Origin: Brevundimonas sp.
Lineage (GTDB): Bacteria; Pseudomonadota; Alphaproteobacteria; Caulobacterales; Caulobacteraceae
Reading direction: 5' to 3'
DNA: 32,977 nt
NCBI RefSeq assembly: GCF_016463485.1
Contig: NZ_JAEMRD010000023.1
Coordinates: 1-32,977, forward strand
The notes beneath the pieces are model-generated. The model was not told the DNA's origin and did no database searches. It saw only the letters and a program-made list of their open reading frames with translations. Shown piece after piece: positions 16,225 to 25,900 of the stretch. The stretch's first letter is position 1. Every line of letters begins with the position of its first letter. Position numbers and translations under genes: made by a program.

Positions 16225-16383
16225 CCTTCTCCCCTTGCGGGAGAAGGTGGGCGGCGGAGCCGCTCGGATGAGGGGTACGAAGAAGCATTCCGACTCTGTC
16301 CGGCAATCCACTATCTTCAACACCCAGTGTCACCCCTCATCCGTCACGCTCCGCGTGCCACCTTCTCCCGCAAGGGGAGAAGG
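16225..16383. repeat. Paired inverted 52-nt repeat CCTTCTCCCCTTGCGGGAGAAGGTGG...GGATGAGGGGT
   Basis: Left copy 16225-16276; reverse-complement copy 16332-16383; both contain internal hairpin CTTCTCCCCTTGCGGGAGAAG. Confidence 0.85.
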
Positions 16384-16386
16384 GAA

Positions 16387-17271
16387 GTGAGCGCGGATCA
16401 GGGCCCATGGGGCGCACGTGACGGGTCGAGCCCGCCTCCGTCCGAGACCGCGCGTGAGGTGAAATCCTGGCGGCTTGGTCCCATCGGCGTCCGTGTAGAG
16501 AAGGCACAGATGCCGGCGGACGCCCCTCCGCTCGACAAGGGTCAGCACCCGGTCTGGGCCATCGTGTCGACGGCCCTGCTGGCGGGCTTCATCTGGTTCG
16601 TGAGCGGCAGCTGGATCGTCGCCCTGGCCGTCATCGTCGGCCTGTTCGTGCATGAGTACGGCCATGTGCTGGCGATGAACCGCTACGGCATGGGACCGGC
16701 GCGGATCTATGTGGTGCCCTTCTTCGGCGGCTATGCGCGGGGCCAGCGGCCGCCGCAGAGCCAGTGGGACGGGGTCAAGATGTCCCTGGCAGGGCCGCTG
16801 TTCGGTCTGCTGGCGGCCGTGCCCTTCTTCGGCGTCTGGTCGCTGACGGGCCAGACGGAGTGGCTGGTCGGGGCCTTCGCCATTGCCATGGTCAATCTGA
16901 TCAATCTGGCCCCGGCCCCGCCGCTGGACGGGTCGCGGGCGCTCGGCCCGGTGATGGCCAAGGTGCATCCGGGTCTGGACAAGATCGCCCTCGTCATCGT
17001 CGGGCTGGTGGTCGTGGCCTGGGGTCTGCTGAACGGCTTTTATTTCCTGGCCATCATCCTGGGCATCGCCGTGGTCGGGACGCTGAAGCGGGGCCTGCCT
17101 CAAGAGGGTGGGCGCGTGCTGACCGTGCGCGAGGCCTGGTTCAGCGTCGGGCTGTTCCTGGCCAGTCTGGCGGCCTGCGCGGCCGTCGCCGTGGCGGCGC
17201 TGACACCGCTGGCGGGCTCGATCGAGGGATCGGTGGCGTTCGGCCTGAACTATCTGGGCTTCACGCGATGA
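16387..17271 (+). CDS. M50 family (site-2 protease-like) membrane metallopeptidase
   Basis: HEYGHVLAMNRYGMG (HExxH) and NLINLAPAPPLDGSRALGPVM (NxxPxxxLDG), multiple TM segments. Start GTG 16387 or ATG 16510. Confidence 0.82.
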   Translation: MSADQGPWGARDGSSPPPSETAREVKSWRLGPIGVRVEKAQMPADAPPLDKGQHPVWAIVSTALLAGFIWFVSGSWIVALAVIVGLFVHEYGHVLAMNRYGMGPARIYVVPFFGGYARGQRPPQSQWDGVKMSLAGPLFGLLAAVPFFGVWSLTGQTEWLVGAFAIAMVNLINLAPAPPLDGSRALGPVMAKVHPGLDKIALVIVGLVVVAWGLLNGFYFLAIILGIAVVGTLKRGLPQEGGRVLTVREAWFSVGLFLASLAACAAVAVAALTPLAGSIEGSVAFGLNYLGFTR

Positions 17272-18791
17272 GCCGGATTCATCACCAAGGCCCCCTGATC
17301 ATCGGCGGGGGGCTGGCCGGGCTGTCGGCTGCGCTGGAGGCCGCGCCGGCCCCTGTGCTGGTCGTTTCACCGACGCCTTTGCTGGAAGCGGCGTCCAGCG
17401 CCTGGGCCCAGGGCGGAGTGGCGGCGGCGCTTTCGCAGTCCGATGCCCCGGCCCTGCATTTGAAGGACACCGAGGCGGCGGGTGCCGGTCTGGTCGACCA
17501 CCACGCGGCCGAGGTGCTGACCGACGACGGCCGCGCGACGGTCGAGTGGCTGGCCGCCCTGGGCGCGCCCTTCGACCGCGAGGCCGACGGTGGTTTCTCC
17601 GTGTCCCGTGAGGCGGCGCATTCGATGGCGCGGGTGGCGAGGGTCGGCGGCGACGGGGCGGGGCGGGCCATCCTGTCGGCCCTGGCCATCGCGGCGCGGG
17701 CGGCCGAGCATATCACGGTCTGGGAAGACGGGCGGCTGACCGGCCTGCTTCAGGACGCGACCGGCCGGGTGGTCGGGGCAGTGATCGAGCGAGCCGGTGA
17801 CCGGGTCGAGGTGCTGGCGACGGCCGTGGTGCTGGCCACGGGCGGCGCGGGCGGACTGTTCGGACAGACGACGACCCCGCGGGCCCTCCTGGGCGAAGGG
17901 CTGGCCCTGGCCTGGCTGGCGGGAGCGGAGATCCTCGACCCCGAGTTCGTGCAGTTCCACCCCACGGCCATCGACGTCGGTCTGGACCCCATGCCTCTGG
18001 CGACCGAGGCCTTGCGGGGCGACGGAGCACGGCTGATCGATCGGAACGGCGAGTTCATTCTGGGGCCGGAGGCCGATGCCGATCTGGCTCCACGCGACGT
18101 GGTGGCGCGAGCGGTGCATCAGGCGCGGGCCGAGGGCCGAGGCGCCTTCCTCGATGCGCGGACAGCGATCGGCGACCATTTCCCGCAGGCGTTTCCGGCG
18201 GTGTTCGCCAGCTGTATCGCGGCGGGCCTGGACCCCCGCGTCCAGCCGATCCCGGTCGCCCCGGCGGCCCACTATCACATGGGCGGGATTGCCGCCGATC
18301 CCGAGGGCCGCACCAGCCTGAAGGGGGTGTTCGCGGTCGGCGAATGCGCCGCGACCGGGGTGCATGGGGCCAACCGGCTGGCGTCCAACTCCCTGCTGGA
18401 AGCGGCGGCCTTCGGGCGGCGGACCGGGCGGATGGCGGCGGCGGAAAGGGCCGGAGGAACGCCCGTCGGCGCGACCCCGGCGATGCCCCATCTTTCGGCC
18501 GAACCCCTGCTTGAACTTCGCGCGGCGATGAGCGCAGAGGCCGGTGTCGTGCGCAACGCCGAGGGGCTCACGCGACTGCTGGCGCGGATCGACGGGCTTG
18601 AGGCCGCGCATGGGCCCGCCCTGCCGCTGGTGGTCGCGCGGCTGATCGCCGAGGCGGCTCTGGCGCGGCGCGAGAGCCGGGGCGGGCACTATAGGTCCGA
18701 CTATCCCGAGACGTTTACGACGGCGCGACACACGCGCCTTGTAAAGCCGGAGGTTGAATCTTCCTTGCCTCGCGCGGCGGGTTGGGCATAG
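17268..18791 (+). CDS. nadB: L-aspartate oxidase NadB
   Basis: LIIGGGLAGLSAALEA, SSAWAQGGVAAAL, EFVQFHPTAID, AHYHMGGIAADPEGRTSLKGVFAVGECAATGVHGANRLASNSLLEA. ATGA overlap with the upstream M50 gene. Confidence 0.95.
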   Translation: MSRIHHQGPLIIGGGLAGLSAALEAAPAPVLVVSPTPLLEAASSAWAQGGVAAALSQSDAPALHLKDTEAAGAGLVDHHAAEVLTDDGRATVEWLAALGAPFDREADGGFSVSREAAHSMARVARVGGDGAGRAILSALAIAARAAEHITVWEDGRLTGLLQDATGRVVGAVIERAGDRVEVLATAVVLATGGAGGLFGQTTTPRALLGEGLALAWLAGAEILDPEFVQFHPTAIDVGLDPMPLATEALRGDGARLIDRNGEFILGPEADADLAPRDVVARAVHQARAEGRGAFLDARTAIGDHFPQAFPAVFASCIAAGLDPRVQPIPVAPAAHYHMGGIAADPEGRTSLKGVFAVGECAATGVHGANRLASNSLLEAAAFGRRTGRMAAAERAGGTPVGATPAMPHLSAEPLLELRAAMSAEAGVVRNAEGLTRLLARIDGLEAAHGPALPLVVARLIAEAALARRESRGGHYRSDYPETFTTARHTRLVKPEVESSLPRAAGWA

Positions 18792-18799
18792 TCCCGACC

Positions 18800-19399
18800 A
18801 TGGCTGACCGGCACAACATTCTGGGCGTGGCGGAAGGGGTCCGACCCTTCCTGTTCGATTTCGACGACTACGAGCGGATGGACCACGCGGGGGTGTTCGC
18901 GGATCAGCACGGCCGGGTCGAACTGATCGAAGGGGTGATCGTCCATATGGCGCCGCAGGGCTTCGACCACACGACCGTTACGAGCGATGTGCTCGGTCAG
19001 TTTTACGTGGCCCTGAAAGCCACGCCCGGTGAACAGTTCCGTGTCCTGACCCAAGGTACGCTGAAGATCGGGAACCACAGCGCGCCAGAGCCCGATGTGT
19101 TCGTCGTCCGTAGGACCGAACGAAAGAAATACTATGAAGCGGCCGATGCCGTTCTGGTGGTCGAGGTGTCGATCTCTACCGCCGACGCGGACAAGACGGT
19201 CAAGGTGCCGCTATATGCTCGCGCGGGCATTCCCGAACTGTGGATCGTCGAGCCGGAACAGGCGTCGGTGACCCAGTACCGCGGGCCGCGTCCGGACGGG
19301 ACCTGGGACGACGTCATCACCGTGATCGAGGGCGCCGTCAGCCCGCTGTTCGCGCCGGAGATCGCGATCGTGCTGGCAGACCTGTTTCACGCCGCATGA
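18800..19399 (+). CDS. Uma2 family (DUF820) putative endonuclease
   Basis: RVELIEGVIVHMAPQGFDHT...APEPDVFVVRR...AVLVVEVSISTADADKTVKVPLYARAGIPELWIVEPE is the Uma2/DUF820 layout. Confidence 0.88.
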   Translation: MADRHNILGVAEGVRPFLFDFDDYERMDHAGVFADQHGRVELIEGVIVHMAPQGFDHTTVTSDVLGQFYVALKATPGEQFRVLTQGTLKIGNHSAPEPDVFVVRRTERKKYYEAADAVLVVEVSISTADADKTVKVPLYARAGIPELWIVEPEQASVTQYRGPRPDGTWDDVITVIEGAVSPLFAPEIAIVLADLFHAA

Positions 19400-20256
19400 T
19401 CCGCCAGCTTCCCGACATCATGATCGATCCGGTCGTGCGCATGGCCCTGGCCGAGGATCTGGGCCGGGCGGGCGATGTGACGGCCCAGGCCTGTATCCCG
19501 GCGGGGTCGCGGATGCGCGCCATCGTGGGGGCGAGGAAGCCGGGCGTCCTGGCCGGGATGGGCTGTATGCGGCTGGCGGTGCTGGCGATGGACCCGGCCG
19601 CGAGCATCGTCGAGCACGTCGCCGACGGCGAGGCGTTCGAGGCGGGCACGGCCCTGGCCGAGATCGAGGGCGATGCCCGGGCCCTGTTGTCGGCCGAGCG
19701 GACGGGACTGAACCTGCTGGGTCGGCTCAGCGGGATTGCGACCCTGACGCGGGACTATGTGCGGGCCGTCGAGGGGACGAAGGCGCGGATCGCCGATACG
19801 CGCAAGACCACGCCGGGCCTGCGGGCGCTGGAGAAGCATGCGGTGGTCTGTGGCGGCGGGATCAACCACCGTTTCGGCCTGGATGACGCCATTCTGATCA
19901 AGGACAACCATGTCGTCGTCTGCGGCGGGGTCGAGCCGGCCGTGACGCGGGCGCGGGCTATGGCCGGCCATCTGATGAAGATCGAACTGGAGGTCGACGG
20001 GCTGGTGCAACTGGATCAGGCGCTGGCACTTGTCGATCAGGGGCGCGGGCCGGACGTGGTGATGCTGGACAATTTCAGCCTTCAGATGCTCAGCGATGCC
20101 GTGGCCCGGACGGCGGGCCGGGTGACGCTGGAGGCCTCGGGCGGCGTCAATCTGAGGACGGTGGGGGCCATCGCTCGAACCGGTGTGGATGTGATCTCGG
20201 TCGGCGGCCTGACCCATTCGGCCAGCGTGCTGGACATCGGCCTGGACGCCGTCTGA
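19396..20256 (+). CDS. nadC: Nicotinate-nucleotide pyrophosphorylase NadC
   Basis: ALAEDLGRAGDVTAQA, AERTGLNLLGRLSGIATLTRDYV, IADTRKTTPGLRALEKHAVVCGGGINHRFGLDDAILIKDNH, MLDNFS, EASGGVNL. ATGA overlap with Uma2. Confidence 0.95.
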   Translation: MIRQLPDIMIDPVVRMALAEDLGRAGDVTAQACIPAGSRMRAIVGARKPGVLAGMGCMRLAVLAMDPAASIVEHVADGEAFEAGTALAEIEGDARALLSAERTGLNLLGRLSGIATLTRDYVRAVEGTKARIADTRKTTPGLRALEKHAVVCGGGINHRFGLDDAILIKDNHVVVCGGVEPAVTRARAMAGHLMKIELEVDGLVQLDQALALVDQGRGPDVVMLDNFSLQMLSDAVARTAGRVTLEASGGVNLRTVGAIARTGVDVISVGGLTHSASVLDIGLDAV

Positions 20257-20270
20257 AGACCGGCGGTCTG

Positions 20271-20295
20271 GGAACAGGGGCCGAAGCTGCGGGTT
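20271..20295 (+). promoter_or_regulatory. Possible EcfG-type promoter (GGAAC-N16-GGTT)
   Basis: GGAAC at 20271-20275 and GGTT at 20292-20295; one mismatch to GGAAC-N16/17-CGTT. Confidence 0.3.
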
Positions 20296-20322
20296 GTCCG
20301 TTCCGACGCCAGGAGCCCTGAA

Positions 20323-20538
20323 ATGATCAGAACCCCGAAGAATTCAAAGGACCGCCGCCATCCGGTGGGTCGGGGTCGGTCGTCAGCCGGGGAGGCGACC
20401 CCTGTCAGCCGCCGTGATCCACTCAGGAATGCTGAACAGGGCCAGCCGGGTGATGCGGAGCCGAACCCCGAACCCATGAGCCGCTACGGCGATCTGTGGC
20501 GCAACATGACGGCCCGGTGGCGGGTCCATCAGCGCTGA
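20323..20538 (+). CDS. Possible small basic protein of unknown function
   Basis: 71 aa ORF with AGGAG 7 nt before the ATG, preceded by a stress-promoter-like motif. No recognisable domain. Confidence 0.35.
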   Translation: MIRTPKNSKDRRHPVGRGRSSAGEATPVSRRDPLRNAEQGQPGDAEPNPEPMSRYGDLWRNMTARWRVHQR

Positions 20539-20555
20539 CGGCCGGCCGAAGGCGA

Positions 20556-21635
20556 TCAGGCCGAGGGCGCGGCGGTCGGGGCCAGGGCGGCCGAGGCACC
20601 GGGAGCCGGCGCTATCGGTGCAGGGACGACCTCGATGCGGGGCTCGGGAGCCGGGATCGCAGCCTCGGGCGCAGCGCGGTTTTCCTGGCCCAGCAGCGCC
20701 TGATAGGCCACGGCCTGTCCGACCTGACGTGCGGTGTCGGCGGGGTTCAGGCTGGCCTGCATCAGTTGTGAACGATCCCCGGCCATCGACGGGCGGGCGG
20801 CATAGCTGAAGGCCGCGCTGGAGCCAGAACGACCACCGAAGCGATAGAACAGGTGCTGGCCGACCTGGCTGACCCGGATCAGAGAGTTGCGCCAGCCGGG
20901 CGAAACGCCGGTGGTGTGGAAATGGGTCGCGTTGCCGACGGCGGCGTAGACGGCGCCGGAGAGGGCCTTGGACGCCACGTCGCGGGCGCGGTTCCAGGCC
21001 GCCGGATTGACACGGGCGCGCATCGATCCGTCACAGGTGAAGCTGAACTGGCAACCGGTGCGACGACCGGCACCCTGAAAGACGACGCCACAGACGCTGT
21101 TGGGGAAGGCGGGATGGCGGGCGCGGTTGAGGACGACCTGGGCCACGGCCTGCATGCCGTCCGCACCCTCGCCTCGCGCTTCGTAATAGGCGGCCTGGGT
21201 CAGGCATTCGAGATCGCGCGAGGCGTCCAGCGCATTGCCGAGTCGGAACGGGCGGGCGGCGTCGGTGGTCAGGCTGACGCGGCGCAGAGCGGTCTCGGCG
21301 GGTACACCGCGAAGCTGTTCCAGGCGGGCGGTCAGAAGCGCGGCCTGGCGGTCACGCTGGGCGGCACCGGCGACGGTATAGGGATCGTGGCGGCGCGCGA
21401 TCGTCAGGGCGCTGTCGTCCAGGCCCCCAGCGGCGGCGGCCAGGGCCTCTTCGGTGAAGCCGGCGGAGGTGGCACCGTCCAGGCGCTCGGCCTGGGCCCG
21501 GATCGTCGTCGATTTTGCCACCGACCCGCCCAGATAGGCGCACCCGATCACAAGACCCATCAAGGCTCCGAACAGCGCCGCCGCGGTCGCCGGCCGGATT
21601 CTGGCCTTGCGATCGAAGGGTGCGTCGGTCAGCAC
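20556..21635 (-). CDS. SleB-like cell wall hydrolase (Hydrolase_2), membrane anchored
   Basis: LECLTQAAYYEARGEGADGMQAVAQVVLNRARHPAFPNSVCGVVFQGAGRRTGCQFSFTCDG...ATHFHTTGVSPGWRNSLIRVSQVGQHLFYRF. GTG 21635 start assumed; ORF open to 21788. Confidence 0.85.
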   Translation of the reverse strand: MLTDAPFDRKARIRPATAAALFGALMGLVIGCAYLGGSVAKSTTIRAQAERLDGATSAGFTEEALAAAAGGLDDSALTIARRHDPYTVAGAAQRDRQAALLTARLEQLRGVPAETALRRVSLTTDAARPFRLGNALDASRDLECLTQAAYYEARGEGADGMQAVAQVVLNRARHPAFPNSVCGVVFQGAGRRTGCQFSFTCDGSMRARVNPAAWNRARDVASKALSGAVYAAVGNATHFHTTGVSPGWRNSLIRVSQVGQHLFYRFGGRSGSSAAFSYAARPSMAGDRSQLMQASLNPADTARQVGQAVAYQALLGQENRAAPEAAIPAPEPRIEVVPAPIAPAPGASAALAPTAAPSA

Positions 21636-22043
21636 GGATGGGTCCTGAAACAAAGGCGTCGTCCTGTTCAGCAGGGCGAGAAACGCAGCCCCTGGGCAGA
21701 TCACGCGAAGCCAAGGCACGAGCCCCGGACACGCGGAAACTCGACGATCAGCGTTAGGGCCGACCGACGAGGCCGCGCCTTTAGCCATCCGTTTATGGCC
21801 TCAATGTGTTTGATTCGCAAGGAAGGGGTGCGGCGCAGCAATTTCGCGTCCCATCAGTGCATCCGGTCTCGGACGTTCGATACGGCCAGAGTGAATGCAT
21901 CAGTCCGTATGCCGGATACTGTATTGGAACTGCTCTGATCAACTCAGCGCGACGCCATGGATCGGATAATCAACTCTCGCCGTCCCGATATGTTGTCTTC
22001 GGCCGTTGGAGCAGGGGGCAGGTTGCTGTGGCTTTCGGGCGAC

Positions 22044-22068
22044 GGAACCGTCTCTGGAACGCCACGTT
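22044..22068 (+). promoter_or_regulatory. EcfG/SigT-type general stress promoter (GGAAC-N16-CGTT)
   Basis: Exact match: GGAAC 22044-22048, CGTT 22065-22068; ATG of the downstream small lipoprotein at 22097. Confidence 0.6.
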
Positions 22069-22096
22069 CAAGCGGGACCATTCAGGGAGACCCTCC

Positions 22097-22282
22097 ATGC
22101 AACGTCCCATCCTGTACGCCACACTCTTCGCCGGCGCCGCCGTGCTCGCCGCCTGTGGCCATACGATCGAACAGAAGGCCGCGACCGGAGCGGTGGCCGG
22201 GGCCGTCGTGGGCGGGCCGGTCGGGGCGGCCGTCGGCGGTGCCGCCGGAGCCGCCGTCGGGCAGGCCCAGAAGCCCCACTGA
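22097..22282 (+). CDS. Small glycine-zipper lipoprotein
   Basis: MQRPILYATLFAGAAVLAACGHTIEQKAATGAVAGAVVGGPVGAAVGGAAGAAVGQAQKPH: lipobox LAAC plus Gly-zipper repeats. Confidence 0.75.
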   Translation: MQRPILYATLFAGAAVLAACGHTIEQKAATGAVAGAVVGGPVGAAVGGAAGAAVGQAQKPH

Positions 22283-22535
22283 CCGCGAGCCCTTCAAATT
22301 GGGCGAACGGTGCCCATATGGGTCAAGGCCGTCGATCAGGGCGTGCTTTCGCGATGACGGCCGGCCTCATAGGGGCCCGACTTGTCGTTTAGCGGACGGC
22401 AAACCTTGATTTTTGGCCCGGTTTCCGCTTTGCCAGCGCCCCGGGCCGTGTGAGCCACGCCTGACACCCTTTGCGATCCGCCGCATCCGCCGCCGGTCGC
22501 TCCATTGATCTGACCAAGGACGCCCGACCCCACGC

Positions 22536-22895
22536 ATGAGAGACCTCAAACAAACCGGCTTCAGCGATCGCATCAGCACCCAGCAGGAGGCCAAGAAGGC
22601 CCTTCTGGCCAAGTTCAAGCCGAAGCCCGCCGCGCCCGACCCCGAATTCGAGAAGCTTGCGCTCAAGCGTGCCGAAGAAAAGGAAGCGCTTCGTCAGCAG
22701 CACGAACTGGCAAAGGCCGAGCAGCGCCGCGAGAAGGCGGAAAAGGAAGCTGCGCGACTGGCTGCCGAGGCCGCGTCCCAGGAAGCGGTCGATGCCGAGA
22801 AGCGCGCCGCCCGCAAGGAACGCAAGCAACTGACCAAGGAAGAACAGAAGGCCGCCCGCGACGCCCGCTACGCCGCCCGCAAGGCGCGTCGCTAG
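22536..22895 (+). CDS. DUF6481-like highly charged coiled-coil protein
   Basis: FSDRISTQQEAKKALLAKFKPKPAAPDPEFEKLALKR... Lys/Glu/Ala-rich helical protein. Confidence 0.65.
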   Translation: MRDLKQTGFSDRISTQQEAKKALLAKFKPKPAAPDPEFEKLALKRAEEKEALRQQHELAKAEQRREKAEKEAARLAAEAASQEAVDAEKRAARKERKQLTKEEQKAARDARYAARKARR

Positions 22896-22919
22896 ACCGA
22901 ATTGAGCGCAGATCCTTCG

Positions 22920-22949
22920 AGCCCGCCGCGACGACGCGGCGGGCTTTTT
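22920..22949 (+). terminator. Rho-independent terminator
   Basis: GCCCGCCGCG-ACGA-CGCGGCGGGC followed by TTTTT. Confidence 0.88.
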
Positions 22950-22954
22950 CGTGC

Positions 22955-25900
22955 CTATCCGGCCGACGAGTCCTCGCCACGTGCCAGCAGATCGCCCAGC
23001 GCCTCGCGCAACTGCTCGCTGGAGTAGGGTTTCCTCAGGAAGGGCCAGGGCGCGTCGGCCAGGGCCTCGTCGACGTCGTCACCGGCATAGCCTGACGTCA
23101 GCAGGATCGGCAGGCCAGGGTGCCGCTCGCCGCACGACCGGGCCAGCTCGATCCCCGTCATGCCGCCGGGCATGACCACGTCCGACACCATCACGTCGAA
23201 GCGACCCTGATCCAGTACCTGTAGCGCATCCGGGCCCGTCTCGACCGCTTCGACCACAAAGCCGAGCCCGGTCAGCAAATCGACGGCGATGGCCGAGACG
23301 TTCAGGTCGTCCTCGACCAGCAACAGCCGCGTCCCCGGAGCGATGACGCCGGGTCCCACGACCTCTTCCTCGCTGGCCAGGCTGTCGGTCGGGTCGAGTG
23401 GAGGCAGATACAGATGGATCTCGGCGCCCTTGCCCGGCGCGGAGATCACCTTGGCGGCCCCGCCGCTCTGGCGTGCGAACCCATAGACCTGGCTGAGACC
23501 CAGGCCCGTGCCCTTGCCGATCGCCTTGGTGGTGAAGAAGGGTTCGAACACCCTGACCAGGGTATCGGCGTCCATGCCCGCCCCGTTGTCGGCGACGGTG
23601 ACGCAGACGTACTCGCCGGGCGCGAGGTCCATAACCTCGCCCGGCTCGACCTGGCAGCGCAGAGTCTGGACCGTGATCCGGCCCTTGTGGCCCGGCTTGT
23701 CGCCCATGCGGGCCACGACGGCGTCGCGGGCGTTGACCAGCAGGTTGATCAGGGCCGCCTCGAACTGGGACGGATCGACATTGACCCGCGCCCCGCCGCG
23801 ACGAAGCTTGAAGCGCAGGTCGATGGTCTCGCCGACCGCGCGGCGCAGAAGGGGCTCGCCTTCCTGGATCTGGGCGTTCAGGTCGATCGCCTGGGGGCGC
23901 AGGGCCTGGCGACGCGAGAAGGCCAGAAGCTGGTGGGTCAGACCCTCGCCGCGCCGGGCGGCGGCCAGGGCTGCCTCGCCCAGCTTCTTGCGCCGGGCCG
24001 CGTCGTCGGGCGAGCGCAACATCATGTCCAGCGCTCCGATGACGACGGTCAGCAGGTTGTTGAAGTCGTGGGCCACGCCGCCGGTCAGACGACCCACCGC
24101 CTCCATCCGCTGGGCGTGCATCAGGTCGGCCTCGGCCTTGGCCTTTTCGGCGAGGGCTTCGCCGACGCGTTCCTCGAGCAGTTCGTTGATGCGTTTCAGG
24201 TCGTCCTCGGCCCGACGGGCCTCGGTCACATCCAGACTGGCACCGACATAGCCCTGGAACACGCCGGAGGCGTCGAAGCGCGGGATGCCCTCGCTGCGCA
24301 GCCAGCGCAGCCCCTCGGTCGGGTGGATGACGCGCATGATCGCCTCGAACCGGCCGTGGGCCTTCAGAGCCGTCATGAAGGCGCGGGTGAAGGGCTCCAG
24401 ATCGTCGGGGTGGACCCGGCTCTGCCACCGCTCGCCCATCAGTTCGCCGGTATCGACCCCGAAGACGGAGGTGTAGCGCTGATTGACGAAGACGATCCGG
24501 GTGTCGGCGTCGGTCATCCAGATGAACACCGGCGCGCTGTCGGCGACGGTGCGGAACCGGGCCTCGGATTCGCTGATCCGGTGCTCGGCGTCGATGCGGG
24601 CGGTCTCGTCGCGCAGGGTCAGGACCGCGCCGATGTGAGTACCATCCGGGCCGGTCACGGGGCGTGCGTTGCCGACGGCGATGACCTCGGTGCCGTCAGG
24701 GCGGCGGATGCGCCAGCGGGCGTCGGTGACGATCTCGCCGTGCAGGACCGCGCGCGCCAGGGGCAGCTCCAGCGGCGGATAGGGCCGGCCGTCATCGGTC
24801 AGCAGATGATAGGTTTCCGAATAGGCCTCCGGCGTGACACCTACGTCCGCGACCCCGTGCAGTCGGCTGGCCGCGTCGTTGACGAAGCTGATGGTGCCCT
24901 CGCGATCGGTGACGATCACCCCCTCGCCCAACTGACCCAGGATGGCGTCGCGTTCGGCGGCCAGGGTGGCGAGGCGAGCGTTGGACTCCCGGATGTCGGT
25001 CACGTCGAACGCCACGCCGACGAAGCCGATCACCTCCCCGGCGACGCCGAACCGGGGCCGGGAGAAGGACTTCAGCCACCGGTACTGGCCGTCGTGCCTC
25101 AGATACCGGGCCTCGAGCGAGAAGGGTTCGAGCGTCGCCTCGCCGGCGAGGGATTCGGCGACCAGCCGATCCTGGTCCTCCGGATGGATGAAGCTGCGCC
25201 AGTCTGCCAGGCGCACGGTCTCGTAGGCCCCGCCCATGAAGGCGACATAGGCTTGGTTGACGAAGGCACGCGTGCGATCTTCCCGGGTCACCCAGATCAG
25301 GACGGGGGCGGTGTCGGCGACGGCGCGGAAGCGGGCCTCGCTCTCGGCCACCTCGGCCTGGGCTCGGGCGCGTTCGACCTCGGCCCAGGTGCGTTCGGCG
25401 ACGTCGTCGAGCAGGCCGAGTTCCTCGGCCGTCCAGACGCGTGGCTCTGCGCTATGGACGTTCATGAACGCGTGAAGCCGGTCACCTCGCATGAGCGGCG
25501 TCGTGGCGAAGGCGCGTATCCCGATGGCACGATAGGCGGCGGTCGTCGAAGCGGTACGCGGATCGAGATCGACGTCGTCGACAACGACCATGACGCCGGT
25601 TTGCAGTTCCTCGTCCACCTCGCCGCCGAACGTGTGGATCGGCCATTCACCGGCGCTGGTCGCCGTGCCGTCCGTCCAGTCGGGATAGAGCCGAAAGACC
25701 CCGTCGGTCCGGTCCAGTTCCCCGAACCCGGCGCGCTTGACGCCGAGGTGCTGACCCAGGGTGCGTGACGCCTCAGCCATGACGGCCTCGGTGCCGGTCA
25801 GTTGACGCAGGCGGTCGCTGAGGGCCAGCAGGAGGCTCTGGCGGCGTTCCTGGGCGGCCAGGGCGTCGAGCGCCTCGCGCTTTTCCGTGACGTCGAAGGC

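Noticed and set aside
23414-25768. 784-aa plus-strand ORF
   Set aside because: Antisense to the multi-PAS kinase; low-complexity Gly/Asp/Arg composition, no domain recognisable.
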